Of a stretch of DNA of 64,000 bases, positions 48,888 through 60,635 are shown piece by piece. The position numbers were made by a program, and so were the translations under genes. Under the pieces are notes generated by a model. The model was not told the origin of the DNA. It saw nothing but the letters and a program-made list of their open reading frames with translations, and did not search any database. This stretch comes from Massariosphaeria phaeospora. Lineage: Eukaryota; Ascomycota; Dothideomycetes; Pleosporales. Location of the stretch: NCBI GenBank assembly GCA_011032825.1, contig JAADJZ010000001.1, positions 1,860,001-1,924,000 of the forward strand, in the 5' to 3' direction. Numbering within the stretch: position 1 is the first letter of the stretch; every line of letters starts with the position of its first letter.

Positions 48888-50161
48888 ATGGGCGCTCGCC
48901 ACATCATTGCTGTCCCTCCCGCCAATACCGCCGACGAGGTGGTGGTTGTAGAGGTGCAGCAAGAGGGTCCGCAGCCGCTGGACGTCCGGTTAGTGGGCTG
49001 TGAGGGGGAGAACCCATATGTCACTTCAAGTAAGATTGCCGCCATATTGCCGTCAATATCTTTCTTTGACGCGTGTGTGCAGTCAAACAGCGTGATATTG
49101 GGCCTTTGAAACACAAGTTCAAGGGTAGCGATGAAGAGTGGGAAGCAACCCTGTCTTATTTCCTTTTGCAAAGGCAGCCTGAAGGGCATCCACCCAGCAT
49201 ACTGGATGGTGTCTGGATGGTGTGTGCCGTGAAGGGCAGTGACCTTCGCGTTTCTTTTCAACGGGACGTCCAGGGGATCAAGGCAAGTTATCCGTTGGAC
49301 GTGAGCTTCCCCTAACCTAACCGTCGATAGGTCCTCCTAGGAGAGATAGTACTCCCACGAGATGAGGAATTCGAGTTCAATCCATTTGACTGGGCTCAGG
49401 CATCTGCACAAGCTCATGCGGACACTTTGAGAGCACTTGCCGAGCTGAGAGGTAAAGCCACTGATGAGCAAAGCATCATTGCTCAGCTCAATGCCCAGCT
49501 CGAGGACTTTATCAAGACTAAGAATGAAACGGAATCGGCTATGCTCCAGCAGTTTATGGAGTTGCTTAATGAAAAGAAGAGGAAGATTCGGGATCAAAGC
49601 CGTCTGCTAGCTGGGGCAAAGGTGGATAAGAACGCTGGTATGTATACTTCGTATATACGCATGGTTGGGTTCGGTCTGACACGCAGTCGTATAGCTTCCG
49701 CCGTTGCATCCACCAGAAAGGAAACCAAATCGCGCAAGGCTGGTCCATCACGAGCTTCCAAGCGTAAAGTCCCTGCAAAGGCAGCCAATACAGCTCCGGG
49801 TTCCGACAGTGACCAGATGGAAATCGACCAGGCCAAAGCCGAGGAACAAGACGAGGACTCTGTCCCTGGAGCCGCTACGCCAGACAGAACGTCAGATGAC
49901 GAAACAGAAGACGACGATGAAATTGTTCGTAGTGGCTCAGTCCTGTCCGCGCCGCAATTACGGGAGAAGTCGTCTGATGTGAGAGAACGAAACTCCACTG
50001 TCGCACAGCCTGAAGACGCCGCCGCCAATGGAGAAAGCGATGCGCCACCTCCCAAGCGAGGCTTGCCATTCGGTAGACCGTCGACCCGCAACAGACCTGC
50101 GCAGAAAGAGCCTTCGCCGCCACTAGCAGACGATGGTGACGAGACGGAAGATGAGCTGTGA
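48888..50161 (+). CDS. XRCC4: XRCC4-like non-homologous end-joining protein
   Basis: Scaffold of DNA ligase IV in non-homologous end joining (Lif1 in yeast). Exons are 48888-49029, 49083-49282, 49331-49637 and 49695-50161, giving 371 residues. The N-terminal head (residues 1-~140) is followed by a long coiled coil, with FIKTKNETESAMLQQFMELL then NEKKRKIRDQSRLL, the segment that binds ligase IV in XRCC4. The C-terminal ~150 residues are acidic and disordered with SDDETEDDDE and a basic RSTRNRP-like patch, as in other XRCC4 proteins. Intron 2 begins with GC (AAG|GCAAGT), a GC-AG intron of 48 bp; the only GT alternative leaves an implausible 30-bp intron. Intron 3 has no in-frame stop in its 57 bp. 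Confidence 0.88.
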
Positions 50162-51518
50162 GTGGTAGCTCGAAGCCATGGGACACATCAAAGAGATGGA
50201 CATATGACTTGCGACCACGCTACGTTAGAAGGGAGATCGGGCTATTCCCACTCGTTCGACAATGTCGCACGGGGGGTCCTCGGGTTCATTCACAACGTGT
50301 TATACAGCTGACCTGCTTGATGGAAACCCTGGATTAGTGATTGTTGGTACTACATGCACCTGTGCGGAGGCCAGCTTCAGCAAGCCACTCGTGACCTATG
50401 TCTTAAATGCGGATGTTGGTAGGTAGCATATACACAATATCCACCGCCCTGACAGATTTCATTGTGAGTTTCCACCACAGACTTTACAGTTCGCAAATCC
50501 CTCGACAGCGGAAGTGATTGTAGCCAGCTCGGCACGTTTAGCTGTGCATTTACACAGGGCTATTGGCTATAGCACACACACTATTTACTGGCCCCTTGTA
50601 TACACCTAGTACCTAGGTAGGATAGAGGTGTGCTTGGGGGCTAGCAGTCGCAATGACAGACGGCCGAGCCTGGTCCAGGGCTACGGAAATGCTCGCTAAA
50701 GCGGGCGGGACGAGCCTATCGTGTGGGCGGATGAGGACCGCGGATCACATTGGACGGTCCGATGGCGTTACTGACGTACAACATGTTCCTGTAGAGTAGG
50801 GTAGCGGAGGGGAGCAGCGGGCAAGTATGTGGTAGAAATGATGGCCGCGCAGCCGTGCTCGGATTCCTTCAGACGGGGATACGGAAGACTGCACGCGATA
50901 TCGTCGCCAGCCAATGAGCGGCGGGTCGGCGGGTATCGATGCATCTAACCTCAACCGCCAAGCCCAATCGCCCAAACTGCAGCTGCGGCTGTTCCTCGTT
51001 CGACTTCAACACCAACCTGCTCGGGCGCGCATCGTGGTCCCAGGCCTCAGCCTCTGCTCTCGCGCTCGAACGACGCCGAGTCCGCGATCCTGGGCTTGGG
51101 CGGCATGATTCACTCCAACGGCTTCAGCACACCGGCGACCACTGACCCGGTTTACCTTTCACTTGGTGCGTGGCTCCGCCTGTTGCGCGCTTCACTCCAG
51201 CGGCCCCCGTGAATTGCCTCCGCGAGTACGGTTTCCTTCGCTGCTATTGTGCTGACTATCGCCCCCCCCCCCCAGCACTCAATTGTGCCCCTCCGAGTCG
51301 GCCCCGCCGTCCTCACCTCCACGCGCGACACGCCTTCACCGTCACCAGTTGACCTCACCACCGGGCCCCGCGCCGCAACTTTAGCCCCACCCCGCTTGAC
51401 ACCCTTCATGCTCCTTCCACACTCGCGACACTTTCGACACCCAAAGTCCAGCACCAGCACATTCAGCTGAGGCCGTTTCCCTACACGAGCAGCGGGGATC
51501 GCTGCACCGGGACATATC
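50162..51518. promoter_or_regulatory. XRCC4 3' flank and promoter of the next gene
   Basis: 1.36 kb with no supported gene. It includes a run of 12 C at 51262-51273 and a pyrimidine-rich leader before the next ATG. Confidence 0.5.
51262..51273. repeat. C12 homopolymer
   Basis: A run of twelve C about 245 bp upstream of the next start codon. Length may be uncertain because such runs are error-prone in sequencing. Confidence 0.7.
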
Positions 51519-53961
51519 ATGTCTAGTTCTGAGAAACCGCCGGAACCCGCCTCGAGCTTGAAGCGCAAGCGCCTGTCAGCCGAAGCGCAAACGGCAGCGG
51601 ACAAGCTGGACAACATCTTCAAGCGCATCAAACGAGCCGTCCCTCGGGCGCCTTATATCTTGGCAACCCCATCCCTCGACCCCTACAAATATCATTCAGC
51701 ACAAGAAGCGCACAGCTGGATTCTGGGCCACCTTTTCAATGCGGACGAGGAGCACCTGCAGTACCGGACCTTTCTGTTCCGCGAGCCATACCAAGATTGC
51801 TTCACCCAGTCGCATGGAGAGGATGACGAGCCTGAACCCGAGCGGCCCAAGTCGCAAGCGTCAAACGCTACGAACCAGGCCCCAAAGAAGAAGATGAGTC
51901 TGTCTGCGTACAAGTCGAAGCAGGCAAATGGCGTTATCACCCCCGGATCCAAGAAAGCCTCTCCCAATCTACCTCCGACGAAGCCTCTCGCTCCAGTCCC
52001 CACCAATGGCGTCAAAGCACCCGAGAAGCAGCCTGCCATCATACCCAAGGTTCCAACAAGCCTCCCAAAGCGGTAAGCCAATCTTTGGCACTACATCTGT
52101 TTCTCATCACTAATGCGCAGCAGTCCCGCGACCGAAGGCATCGCCCCGGAAAAGCCCCAGAAGCGCACCAAAGAGGATGTTCCTGCACCAGCCCAAAAGC
52201 AGACGGAGTCGATCGAGCCCAACATCAATGTGGACAGATCTGGGCCTTCGAACGCTACACCGCATGGCCTTCCGCCACTGTTATCCCCAGTCGACCAGCC
52301 ATTAACCAACCCTTACGGTTTACCAGCTCTTCTTTCACCTACCCTCCCCTCTAATATCCAAGTCGAGCTCGACAGACTTGAGAGTCAGCGTAAACGCGCC
52401 GAATCGAACGCCTCGACATCTTCATCTGACCGTAAGAGTCAATTGCTCTCTGTACCGGAACCGCGCTCCCAGAAACCAGAGGAGGGCTCTAAGAGCGCGT
52501 CAAGGGTACGGTCATCATCAGTTAACGAGAAGTCGCCCTCCAGTACGTCGCTCAACCGGAGTGACAACTCAGTCCCAAGCCTCGTGGTCAAGCTCAAGTA
52601 TTCCAAGCGGCAAGGTAACACCATCTCGAAGCTTCTTCGCCTACCTGCGAAAAGGAGTGCCCCTACGGAGAAGAAAGAACACCAGGAATCCCGCAAAGAT
52701 CAGCAGGTCAAAGCCCAGCCAAAGGTTATAGATGGTCTTGCAGATAAGAGCAAAGATCACCCGAAAATTACCACTCGACGGCCAGATAATCCCACAGTCA
52801 CCGCGAAAACTACCGCCACAGGCACAAAGGTCGCCGGGAAGCGCCCGCGGATGGATGACGAGGCGTCATTGGCGGTACCGACTAAGCGCCACAAAACTCA
52901 AAATTCTCAAGACGGCCCCACTACGCCAGCCCAGCAGATGATAACTTCGCCGGCTTTGTCAAATAAGTCTAGCGCTCAAAAAAGCCAGGGCCCTTACGCA
53001 ACACCCCGGAAAGACCACAAGGCAATCAACATGCTTCGAACAAGCTCAACGGAAGGTAACGACACGACCCCTGGTCGATCTGGCGTCACTCCAACAGGCG
53101 CAAAGCATTTGGATGTCAAGTCAGCGCCGACATCCGCTCCAATCAACGCAAAGAATCAGGCTGAGATAGCGCTGTTTTCTCACGTCTCTATGAAACTAAA
53201 CATGAAGGGCCGCTCTTTGAAACACGAGGCTCAAGAAATCCTGACTGAGAAGGGCATGAAGATAACCAAGGAGGATGAGAAGCGTGTTGCCGTAACCAGC
53301 ATCGAATGTGTCTTGTAAGTGTCATGTCATCGTCGCTGCGAACTTTACTAATCATTTAACAAGGTCATACATGGCAGCCTATCATGCCCAAGACATCGTA
53401 TCCCACCTTCGCGGTCGACTCGGCGAAGTTGAAGGCACCTGGAAGACGCTTCTGCCTTTATGTCTTTCTTACACAGGTCTTACGAAAGACATTCCCCACT
53501 TGGAAGGTCTGCGATCTTATCTGAGCGCTACTATTTCGGCTGCTATCTGCACACACGTTGCACCGCGCGCCACTCGCCCGACTGCACATGACTCTCCACA
53601 CGACCTCCCACATGCCGAGCTTGCGAAACAGCACCTTTTCGTAACGGAGAACTTCAATCTCTTCTCCGATCACTACACAAAGCTACTGCGATACACCCAG
53701 GATGCTAGGATGACTCTCCCGATCGAGGACGTCCAGAAGCAGTACCCTAAGACCTGGTCTAGCCGAGAGAACAACTCGAAAGTCCGAGATCAAGAGAAGA
53801 TCAACGGAGCTAATCTCTCCGGCTCGTACTTCCTCCCCATCCAGATCGACATAACCCCGATCCAAACTGTCAGATTCGCACTGAGGTTCCTCGAGGAATA
53901 CTGCCAGAAGGAACGTCTCAAATACGCTCTCCGCATCAACCTCGAGAAGCCCGCAGACTGA
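51519..53961 (+). CDS. Large disordered nuclear-type protein, 781 aa
   Basis: I do not recognise a named family. Exons are 51519-52072, 52121-53314 and 53364-53961. The N-terminal ~90 residues look folded (DNIFKRIKRAVPRAPYILA, then WILGHLFNADEEHLQYRTFL). A long Ser/Pro/Lys-rich disordered middle contains two linear motifs, GLPALLSPTLP and SLVVKLKYSKR, and basic clusters that suggest nuclear localisation. The C-terminal ~230 residues are again folded-looking and helical (SYMAAYHAQDIVSHLRGRLG onward). Similar three-part architecture occurs in conserved fungal proteins of unknown role, so a chromatin or transcription function is only a guess. The first acceptor is a NAGNAG (CAGCAG) that can give two products differing by one residue. 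Confidence 0.85.
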
Positions 53962-55507
53962 GTACAGGCGTCTACTTCTTCCGGATATCTCCATCTTCTC
54001 CAACTTGTTACCTTCGGTATCGCAGACGGTCTGGTCCCGATCTCGATGCTCGGCACACCACGGCGTCTCAGGTCGAACCCCACGTGTATATGGATTCACG
54101 GCCCAATCATCTCCAACAAACATATTCTACCTACTGCTTCCCTGGCGTTCTTTCGGCATTTATCTCACTTGGACGGCCGGCACTTGCATTGCTTTTCATT
54201 CCGGTGCGGCACGGCTACGGTACGGTACGGAACCGGGAATTTTCTACGGCAGGGCGATACCCCCGAGGCGGACTTTGCTTTTCTTCCCCCACAACAAAAG
54301 CTCCCCCAACCTCGGTTTCCTGTTCTTATTCTTTTCTAACTGACGTCTTGGTCCTTCTTCCTGTTTTGTGTTTAATAGATATTGGGCCGGGGCTGGGTCT
54401 GTCTCCTACCTGCCTCGTAGCCTCTTTATATTTTGCTGCTTTTGGGTATGCCATCCCAGCCCTCTCTTGACTTGAGAGGAGGAGGAGAATCGAGGGAGGC
54501 ACACCACATCGATCGGGGACTGATGTTATACATATACTATACTTACTATACGTACGGCATCTAAGGCAGACCTTTTCTTTTTTTGGCGGACGAAAGGAGC
54601 TCGTTTGCTCTCACCATCTATTCATCTATACGGTCTGTTCTCGGGTTACTGCGTGTAGATTATGCGGTTGTGGGGGGCCTTGGCGATATATGTGGGTGGG
54701 GCTCAATTACTAGCTGGGCATGTAGCTGCTGCTGCTGAAGAGAGAAATACTCTCTTACGTTACTAGACAAATACTATGTTGCGCCGCCGAGTGCGGACGC
54801 GAGAAGAAGGTGTATTACGTTCATTTCCGAGTCCCTGCTCTGCTTGATGTTTGTTGTGTGAAACTTGCAGTGAGTGAGTGTTCGCTGGCACTGCTCAGGG
54901 ACAGGGACAGCAATACTGCCGCCCGCTGGCAGATTTCGTTTTCCGACGCGTACGTAGACGGATGTAGACGGATGTATCTTCTCCTCAACAAGTTAAGTCC
55001 TATCTTGCTATTGGCTAGTGTGTGTACCAAGTAGATTGATATAAGAGGGCTTGGTAAAGATAGAGGTATGCTGTCTCTCTATCGCTAGATTCTCCTATAC
55101 TTCTACTACTAACAAAAGGATTGATAACCTAAGGTCTAGGAAAGTGACTTCATCAGCAACGAACAACTATACTAGGTGGAATGCTGCTGGCTAGCGTTGG
55201 GCGAACACCGTGAGTTCTACACGGCACTGCACTGTGAGACTCACTCTTCGGCAAAGACGCAGTCAGAACCAACCAGTCAGTCTATACGATTGCATTGTAA
55301 TGTGAGCAGAAATACCACTAGAAAAAGAAGCCTATAGACAGAGACATGAGAAAAAGATAAAAGAAACTGATTCCAGAAGCTTGAAAAGCCGTCGATCTGG
55401 TCAAAACAGGCCCTTTACCTCTAGGCCACCGCCCTTGAATAATCACACCATATTTTAGATATATCCATGCCATTCGATTGAAGACTTTCGTTCCTCCCTG
55501 GATGCAG
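53962..55507. other. 3' flanks of convergent genes
   Basis: 1.5 kb between convergent stop codons. No supported gene; composition is mixed and without notable repeats. Confidence 0.55.
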
Positions 55508-57000
55508 TTACTGCCAGCCGGGCTGTGGCGGGTGGCCATGCTGAGCGGGGCCGCCGTAGCCACCCTGTTGGTGTGACTGCTGCTGCTGCTGTTGTTGTTG
55601 TTGTTGTCCAGGAGGAGGATACTGGTTGTACTGACCGCCGCCGTACTGACCCGGCGGAGGCGCACCATACTGGCCTGGAGGTTGCTGCGAGTAGCCCGGT
55701 CCGCCGTATCCAGCCTGCTGACCGTACCCCCCTGAGGTCTGGTAGCCCTGGCCAGCCGCCGCCCCTCCATATTGGCTATGCTGGGGGTACTGGTTGTGCT
55801 GTGGTGGAGGGGAGCTGTAGTTGTTTGGGCCCGGGGGCGGGTAGTTCTGGGGTTGGGTGCCGTAGCTGTTGGGCTGTTGATGCTGGCCGTGCTGCTGGCT
55901 GCCGTGCTGGGTCTGGCCGTAGGATTGGCCGCCAGGCGCTTGGTAGGATGTTGCGGGTGCGGTGCCGGTGTATGCGCCGCCTGAGGAAGCAGTGGTTGCG
56001 CCGTGGCCGTAGCCGTAGTCGCTAGTTGGTTTCTTCTAGAGCGAGTCAGATATGAGGCCATCGAAGCACAGCGCGCCGAGTGCGTCGAGTGTGTTACTTA
56101 CGGAACCACCGCCGAGAACACCACCCAAAAGACCTCCGAGGCCGCCGCCTGATCCATGAGCAGAGCCGGAAGTACCGTGACTTCCAGACTGGTTGGACTG
56201 TTTTCCACCTCCGAGCAGGGAGCCGGCGAGAGAACCAATCATGTTGTTGGATCCACCATGGCTGCTGCCGCCATGTGACTGCTTGCCGCCGCCGCCTAGC
56301 AGAGATCCGACGAGGTTGCTCGATCCGCCATGGCCACTGCTGCCGCCATGCGATTGCTTGCCACCTCCCAGGAAAGACCCCGCGAGCTGGCCGACGAGGT
56401 TTCCAGAGCCTCCGCCGTGACCACTAGTCTTATTCCCGCCGCCGAGTGCGTTCATAGCGAAGCCCTGGGCTTATGGTTAGTCTAGTCCCAGTCAACGATG
56501 TGGCTGAGCATACCCCGAGGCCTCCAGCGCGGTCACCCGTAGGTCCATCTACGCCTCTTGTGCCATCGCCGGCCTTGCCATCTTCGGGCTTCGTATACGG
56601 GTTCGTGGAGTGTGCTGGGGTACCGCTGGCCGAGCCGGCGCCCATGGGAGCAGCACTAGTAGGCAGGTCCCACTGAGAGACGCCAGTGCTGATTTGGACG
56701 TCTGTTATTGAGCATCAGTATATATCGGGGCCACGAGGCGTGAGTGCGGTAGCACTGGCGCACACGGCTTACGCACAGTAGTATTTCCGCGACCTGTATA
56801 CCTGTCAGAACTCTGTCGCGGGGCTGTTGAATAGTGTAATTTGCGGGGTAGCGGAAGAGACAAGGGCGCCGTGTATGCTCGTCGCAGACTTACTGATCGT
56901 CCCATTGCGCGATCCAGCCCGCGGGAAGCTGTGGCAGAACAGGATCGGTTGGGCCGGAGTCTGGAGACACTGGTGGCTGAGGGGGAGTGGGTGCCGCCAT
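55508..57000 (-). CDS. WW-domain protein with Gly-rich and Gln/Tyr-rich tails, 400 aa
   Basis: Five exons on the minus strand: 57000-56894, 56793-56777 (a 17-nt microexon), 56701-56514, 56464-56102 and 56035-55508. The single WW domain spans about residues 25-56, with W29, the aromatic triplet Y40-Y42, W52 and P55; WW domains bind Pro-rich or phosphorylated Ser/Thr-Pro peptides. The microexon supplies SRKYY in the middle of the domain. Residues ~105-225 are Gly/Ser-rich with repeated LLGGGKQSHGGSS-like units; the C-terminal ~175 residues are Tyr/Gln/Pro/Gly-rich with a polyglutamine run, a prion-like composition. The start is the first ATG in frame; a CAG tract just upstream is therefore untranslated. 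Final exon lacks any methionine, so simple ORF calling misses it. Confidence 0.88.
55577..55607. repeat. CTG/TTG repeat encoding polyglutamine
   Basis: Ten consecutive CAG/CAA codons on the minus strand give the polyglutamine run near the C-terminus of the WW-domain protein. Likely length-polymorphic. Confidence 0.8.
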
Positions 57001-57644
57001 TGTCGTACGCTGCTGCTGCTGCTGCTGCTGCTGATGCGGGGCAGACACGAGGGGGGCAACGGTGGGAAAAGGCAAGTGGAAGGGGGTTCGGAGAGGGAGG
57101 ATATATGAAAGAAGGCCCAAGGCACCGCTTCGAGCGCTTATGTATATGGCCACAGGGAACGATGTGCTGAGTGGGTGACAGTGCCAGTAAATGCCGCTGA
57201 GTGGCTGTACCGCTGCCCTTGAAGGCCCTTGTGCTAAACCCTGCAGTGCTTCGTCAATAGTGTGGCTTAGACGCTGTGGCGCGCGCTTTCAGCTATCACG
57301 GCCCTGTCACGGCGCAAACGGACTTTTGTTTGCATTCTTGTCAGCACCGTTACACGTCTAGGTGAACTCGATGTGTCGCCATGCAGGCGCAGCGCCGATG
57401 GTGCTGCGGTATTCGTCGTGTTCCCCGTCAAGTGTTCGGGTGGCGGCCCTATCCGTTCAGGCCAACACCGCCATGGTAGACTTGGGTACCAAAAGCAGCC
57501 AGCTTTAATCACATCACGTCACCTTTGTGAGCCCTACAGAAGGTATGGTCTATTGTACTAGAAACAGTGGGGTCCGCCAAGGCCATGTATTAGACAGAGC
57601 TAGCAAAGGTAGCTGCCCAACCCCTTCTGCAGGTAGCCCAACTT
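57001..57644. promoter_or_regulatory. WW gene promoter and 3' flank of the F-box gene
   Basis: 644 bp between two leftward genes, with the CTG repeat at its left end. No gene is seen. Confidence 0.5.
57010..57033. repeat. (CTG)8 repeat upstream of the WW gene start
   Basis: About eight CTG units (CAG on the transcribed strand) lie 10-33 bp upstream of the start codon, in the 5' UTR of the WW-domain gene. Confidence 0.8.
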
Positions 57645-59819
57645 TCACCAAGCATACTCATCGTCAACCACATCGTTGCCGTCCCAGTCTTCGTCTCCGC
57701 TGCGCTCAGCATCGAGGAAGTGCTCCTCCCCGTACATCTCCTCGCGTGGTCTGGAATTGTCGATGCGAAAGACCACCGTGTGGCATCGGCCCTGAACAAA
57801 GGTATTATCCTCCACGGCTTCCTCCTCTGATTCGCTGCCCGAGGTCTCGTCATAGTTAGGAACTGTGTCGACCCGAGATCTTAAACGCCTAGAAGTCCAT
57901 TTGTCGCCCTGCTTCTGCTTGCGTGATGGGAGAAGCGGTTCGTCGCTTTCGCTTTCTGCAGTATTTACCTTGTTCGCTTTTGCCAACACGTCCTCCAGAA
58001 CCGAGTCATTCTTCTCGGTGTCTCCTCCCTGCAAAGTCTTGTACTCTCTGAACGCTCTCAAAGACATGAGATGCGGATCTGGAATCGTCATTTTCTGCGC
58101 AAAAACGTTCTGGAACCTAGCAGTCCATTTCTTCCTGAATTCAGCCCGTTGTCGCCAGTCAACATCTACCATTGCCGAGATCCGCAGCTCCCGAAGCCAC
58201 GGTAATTCCTCGGCCGAGTCAATCAGCGAATTAAAGAAGGTGGTGGCAGAGGCGGCAGTCCACTTGCGGAGGTAATCCAAATCGATGACACGCAGGGCAC
58301 ACGGCCAGGTGGGTACGTCGCCTTCTTCAAGAACGTGATCGTAAAGTGGTTCGTTGTCAGCAGACTCAGACAAAGTACTATAGTAGGTCATGTCCATGCT
58401 CAGCACCTCTAACCGGGGACATGACTGCTTGAGATCTACGAGGAAAGACAGATCCAAACACTGATTGTGGTTCAGGATCAATTCTTCCAGTCGTGTGCCA
58501 TGTGTAACAAGAAATGGGCGCAATGCTTCTGAAGTAATGTCGATACAATTTGTAATGTTTAGACTGACGAGGTTCTTTGGCAACATAGGCATGAGCTGTT
58601 CGTTGACAACGGTACATGTCTCGAATACTAGCGAGTCAAGGTGAGGCAGAACGCCTAGTGCCGATGCAAGAAGCTCCTCTGTAGTTGGTTGCATGTCCTC
58701 AGCCTTACGAGACGTGTCGGCGCAGAATTTTGTGAGAGTAAGCTCGCGCAAGCTTTGGAAGAACTTATTCGTATGCATGTCCTTCAGCCAAAGAGGACCC
58801 TGCGTGCAGAAGGTGCTTGTCCAGTGCCAGCTCCTCAGACGCAGATCACTTTGGCGCAGAGCATTGAAAACTTCATCGGGATAATGCCAACGCATACGCT
58901 TTTGTCGCTCTCTATATGGCGGTCGATCCATGGGATCGAATATGTCGATTTCTTTCAGTGTAGTCAATGAGGATATTAGCGCCACCAAATCAGCAGCACT
59001 ATGCGTTGGGTCCGTGAGAGAAGACATATGTGTTCCATCCAACTTCAAGCGCTTGACCATAACTGAGTAGTTTTCATGGGAATCTGAGGGTGGAGAAATC
59101 AGATGACGAACGAGATCCTTTCGCGTCTGTTTGAGGGCGAAGATAGGGGGGTTGCGATATAGTGCTGTCAAAGCTGGCTTTGTGAATGCAGAGCACAGCT
59201 GAGCCATTTGCACTAGCCACGGTATCGAACCTGTCGGGCCCATATACTCGTTGTGTAGTGGGTGCGAGGCATAGACGAATATTTGGAGGAGGATATGGTA
59301 CGGTAGAGAGGCCCACTCTGGGATATTGCCGTCGGTGACGATGTGCTGGGGAACCTCTAACGCTTGTTGCAGATCGCTCTGTGGCTGGAGAGCGGCACCG
59401 AACGCCCTCTTTGGCCTGCTCTTGGCCGTTCTGATCTTCTGAACACGCCGTGAAGTATTTCCCTTCGATCGTAGCGTCCTCCGTGTGGTTGTAGCCTCCT
59501 CTGCACTCGATGCTTGGTCGAAATCGTCGTCCGAGTCATCAGCGGAGCTGGCTTCCCTGTATGACACTCTAGTTTTGCGCCGAGATCGCGACAGTTGTGT
59601 CCTGTTTGTAGTGGATTCATCTGCTCGGGTTGCATTTTGACGCCTCCCATTCGTGGACGGTTCCGCTTTCGCCGGCTGGTGTCTACGGGATCGTCGCTGG
59701 GAACTTTCACGCTGAGTGGGTATGTCGCCTTCACGATCCGAATCTAGAGAGGTGTCTTCATCGCTGCTAGGCTCTTTGTAGGACACGGCGCCCCGTTTGC
59801 GCTTCAGAGTGACAGCCAT
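57645..59819 (-). CDS. F-box/leucine-rich-repeat-like protein, 724 aa
   Basis: Single exon. The N-terminal ~160 residues are basic and disordered, with Ser/Arg-rich sequence and many Asp/Glu-Ser patches. An F-box-like segment follows (IPEWASLPYHILLQIFVYAS), then irregular leucine-rich repeats over about residues 260-540 (for example LRELTLTKFCAD, LVSLNITNCIDITSEALRP, RLEELILNHNQCLDLSFL). This architecture belongs to substrate receptors of SCF ubiquitin ligases, with Skp1 as partner of the F-box. The C-terminal ~150 residues are acidic and disordered and end with EDWDGNDVVDDEYAW. The substrate cannot be read from sequence. Divergent from SUZ12. Confidence 0.85.
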   Translation of the reverse strand: MAVTLKRKRGAVSYKEPSSDEDTSLDSDREGDIPTQRESSQRRSRRHQPAKAEPSTNGRRQNATRADESTTNRTQLSRSRRKTRVSYREASSADDSDDDFDQASSAEEATTTRRTLRSKGNTSRRVQKIRTAKSRPKRAFGAALQPQSDLQQALEVPQHIVTDGNIPEWASLPYHILLQIFVYASHPLHNEYMGPTGSIPWLVQMAQLCSAFTKPALTALYRNPPIFALKQTRKDLVRHLISPPSDSHENYSVMVKRLKLDGTHMSSLTDPTHSAADLVALISSLTTLKEIDIFDPMDRPPYRERQKRMRWHYPDEVFNALRQSDLRLRSWHWTSTFCTQGPLWLKDMHTNKFFQSLRELTLTKFCADTSRKAEDMQPTTEELLASALGVLPHLDSLVFETCTVVNEQLMPMLPKNLVSLNITNCIDITSEALRPFLVTHGTRLEELILNHNQCLDLSFLVDLKQSCPRLEVLSMDMTYYSTLSESADNEPLYDHVLEEGDVPTWPCALRVIDLDYLRKWTAASATTFFNSLIDSAEELPWLRELRISAMVDVDWRQRAEFRKKWTARFQNVFAQKMTIPDPHLMSLRAFREYKTLQGGDTEKNDSVLEDVLAKANKVNTAESESDEPLLPSRKQKQGDKWTSRRLRSRVDTVPNYDETSGSESEEEAVEDNTFVQGRCHTVVFRIDNSRPREEMYGEEHFLDAERSGDEDWDGNDVVDDEYAW

Positions 59820-60635
59820 GTTGAGAGTTCAGGTGCGCGAAGCCATTGGCATGTGGCGATGGTCGTATACGAGAGAGATGTCGATGGCGATGGGGGTGGC
59901 CAACTGGTTGAATGACTCGACCGATCGCATAGACAGTCCCTACTTTGGAATATTAGAGGTGGTGCAGTTGGGGAGCGGGTGGTAGCGGCAGTGGTGATTT
60001 GATGTTGTACAGTTCGGCGGGAGGCTGCATCGATGACGAACAGCGGCCTTGGCACGCCCAGCCGGAAAAGGATTAGTCCGGCTATCACGTGAGGCTGAAG
60101 TAATCTTGAAGGAATCGCCGCGCAACTTTACCAAAATGGCATAGCAACTATTATGAAAGACGTGACCGAAGTAATTTACTTCACACTGCGGCCTGTTGTT
60201 CGTTGTCGTCGGTGCCGTACCATACTGCATTTGTATTGGCCGAGGCTTTTGTTGACAGGGACAAACATTGACCTATCGTTCCTACCCTCACCTACGCGCC
60301 CCCGCCCGCACCTGACTTCTCAGTTCCCGCTCTCTCTTCCGTCCGCAGCTCTCCCTCCCTCCCTCATCAACTCAATACTGCGGCAACATACCTTTCTTCG
60401 TTCTCGCTGCACATACCCGGTCCTGGAAGCCTGCACCTGCAACTGCAACTACCCGTGCCCGTGTAGTGGTTCCCCGCGCAACTACCCGCATCCTGGCTTT
60501 GTATGTCAGTCTCATCAATCCGCTAAGGTAAGTTTTGTCTCATAATGGAGACTAACTCAGCAATTGCAGTGCGCACGTCTCGTCGAGGTTGGTAGCTCCG
60601 ATGGTAAACTGCCCGTGCGCAGTTCATGACAGAGC
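59820..60635. promoter_or_regulatory. Shared divergent promoter of the F-box and SUZ12 genes
   Basis: 816 bp between divergent starts. A probable 5' UTR intron of the SUZ12 gene lies at 60528-60569. The short frames here have no protein resemblance. Confidence 0.55.
60528..60569 (+). other. Probable 5' UTR intron of SUZ12
   Basis: GTAAGT donor at 60528, GACTAAC branch site, and TTGCAG acceptor ending at 60569; 42 bp. An in-frame stop before the ATG at 60636 indicates that the flanking sequence is untranslated. Confidence 0.5.

Noticed and set aside
49301..49330. 30-bp GT-AG intron in XRCC4 instead of the GC-AG intron
   Set aside because: Too short for fungal splicing; the 48-bp GC-AG choice fits donor consensus and length.
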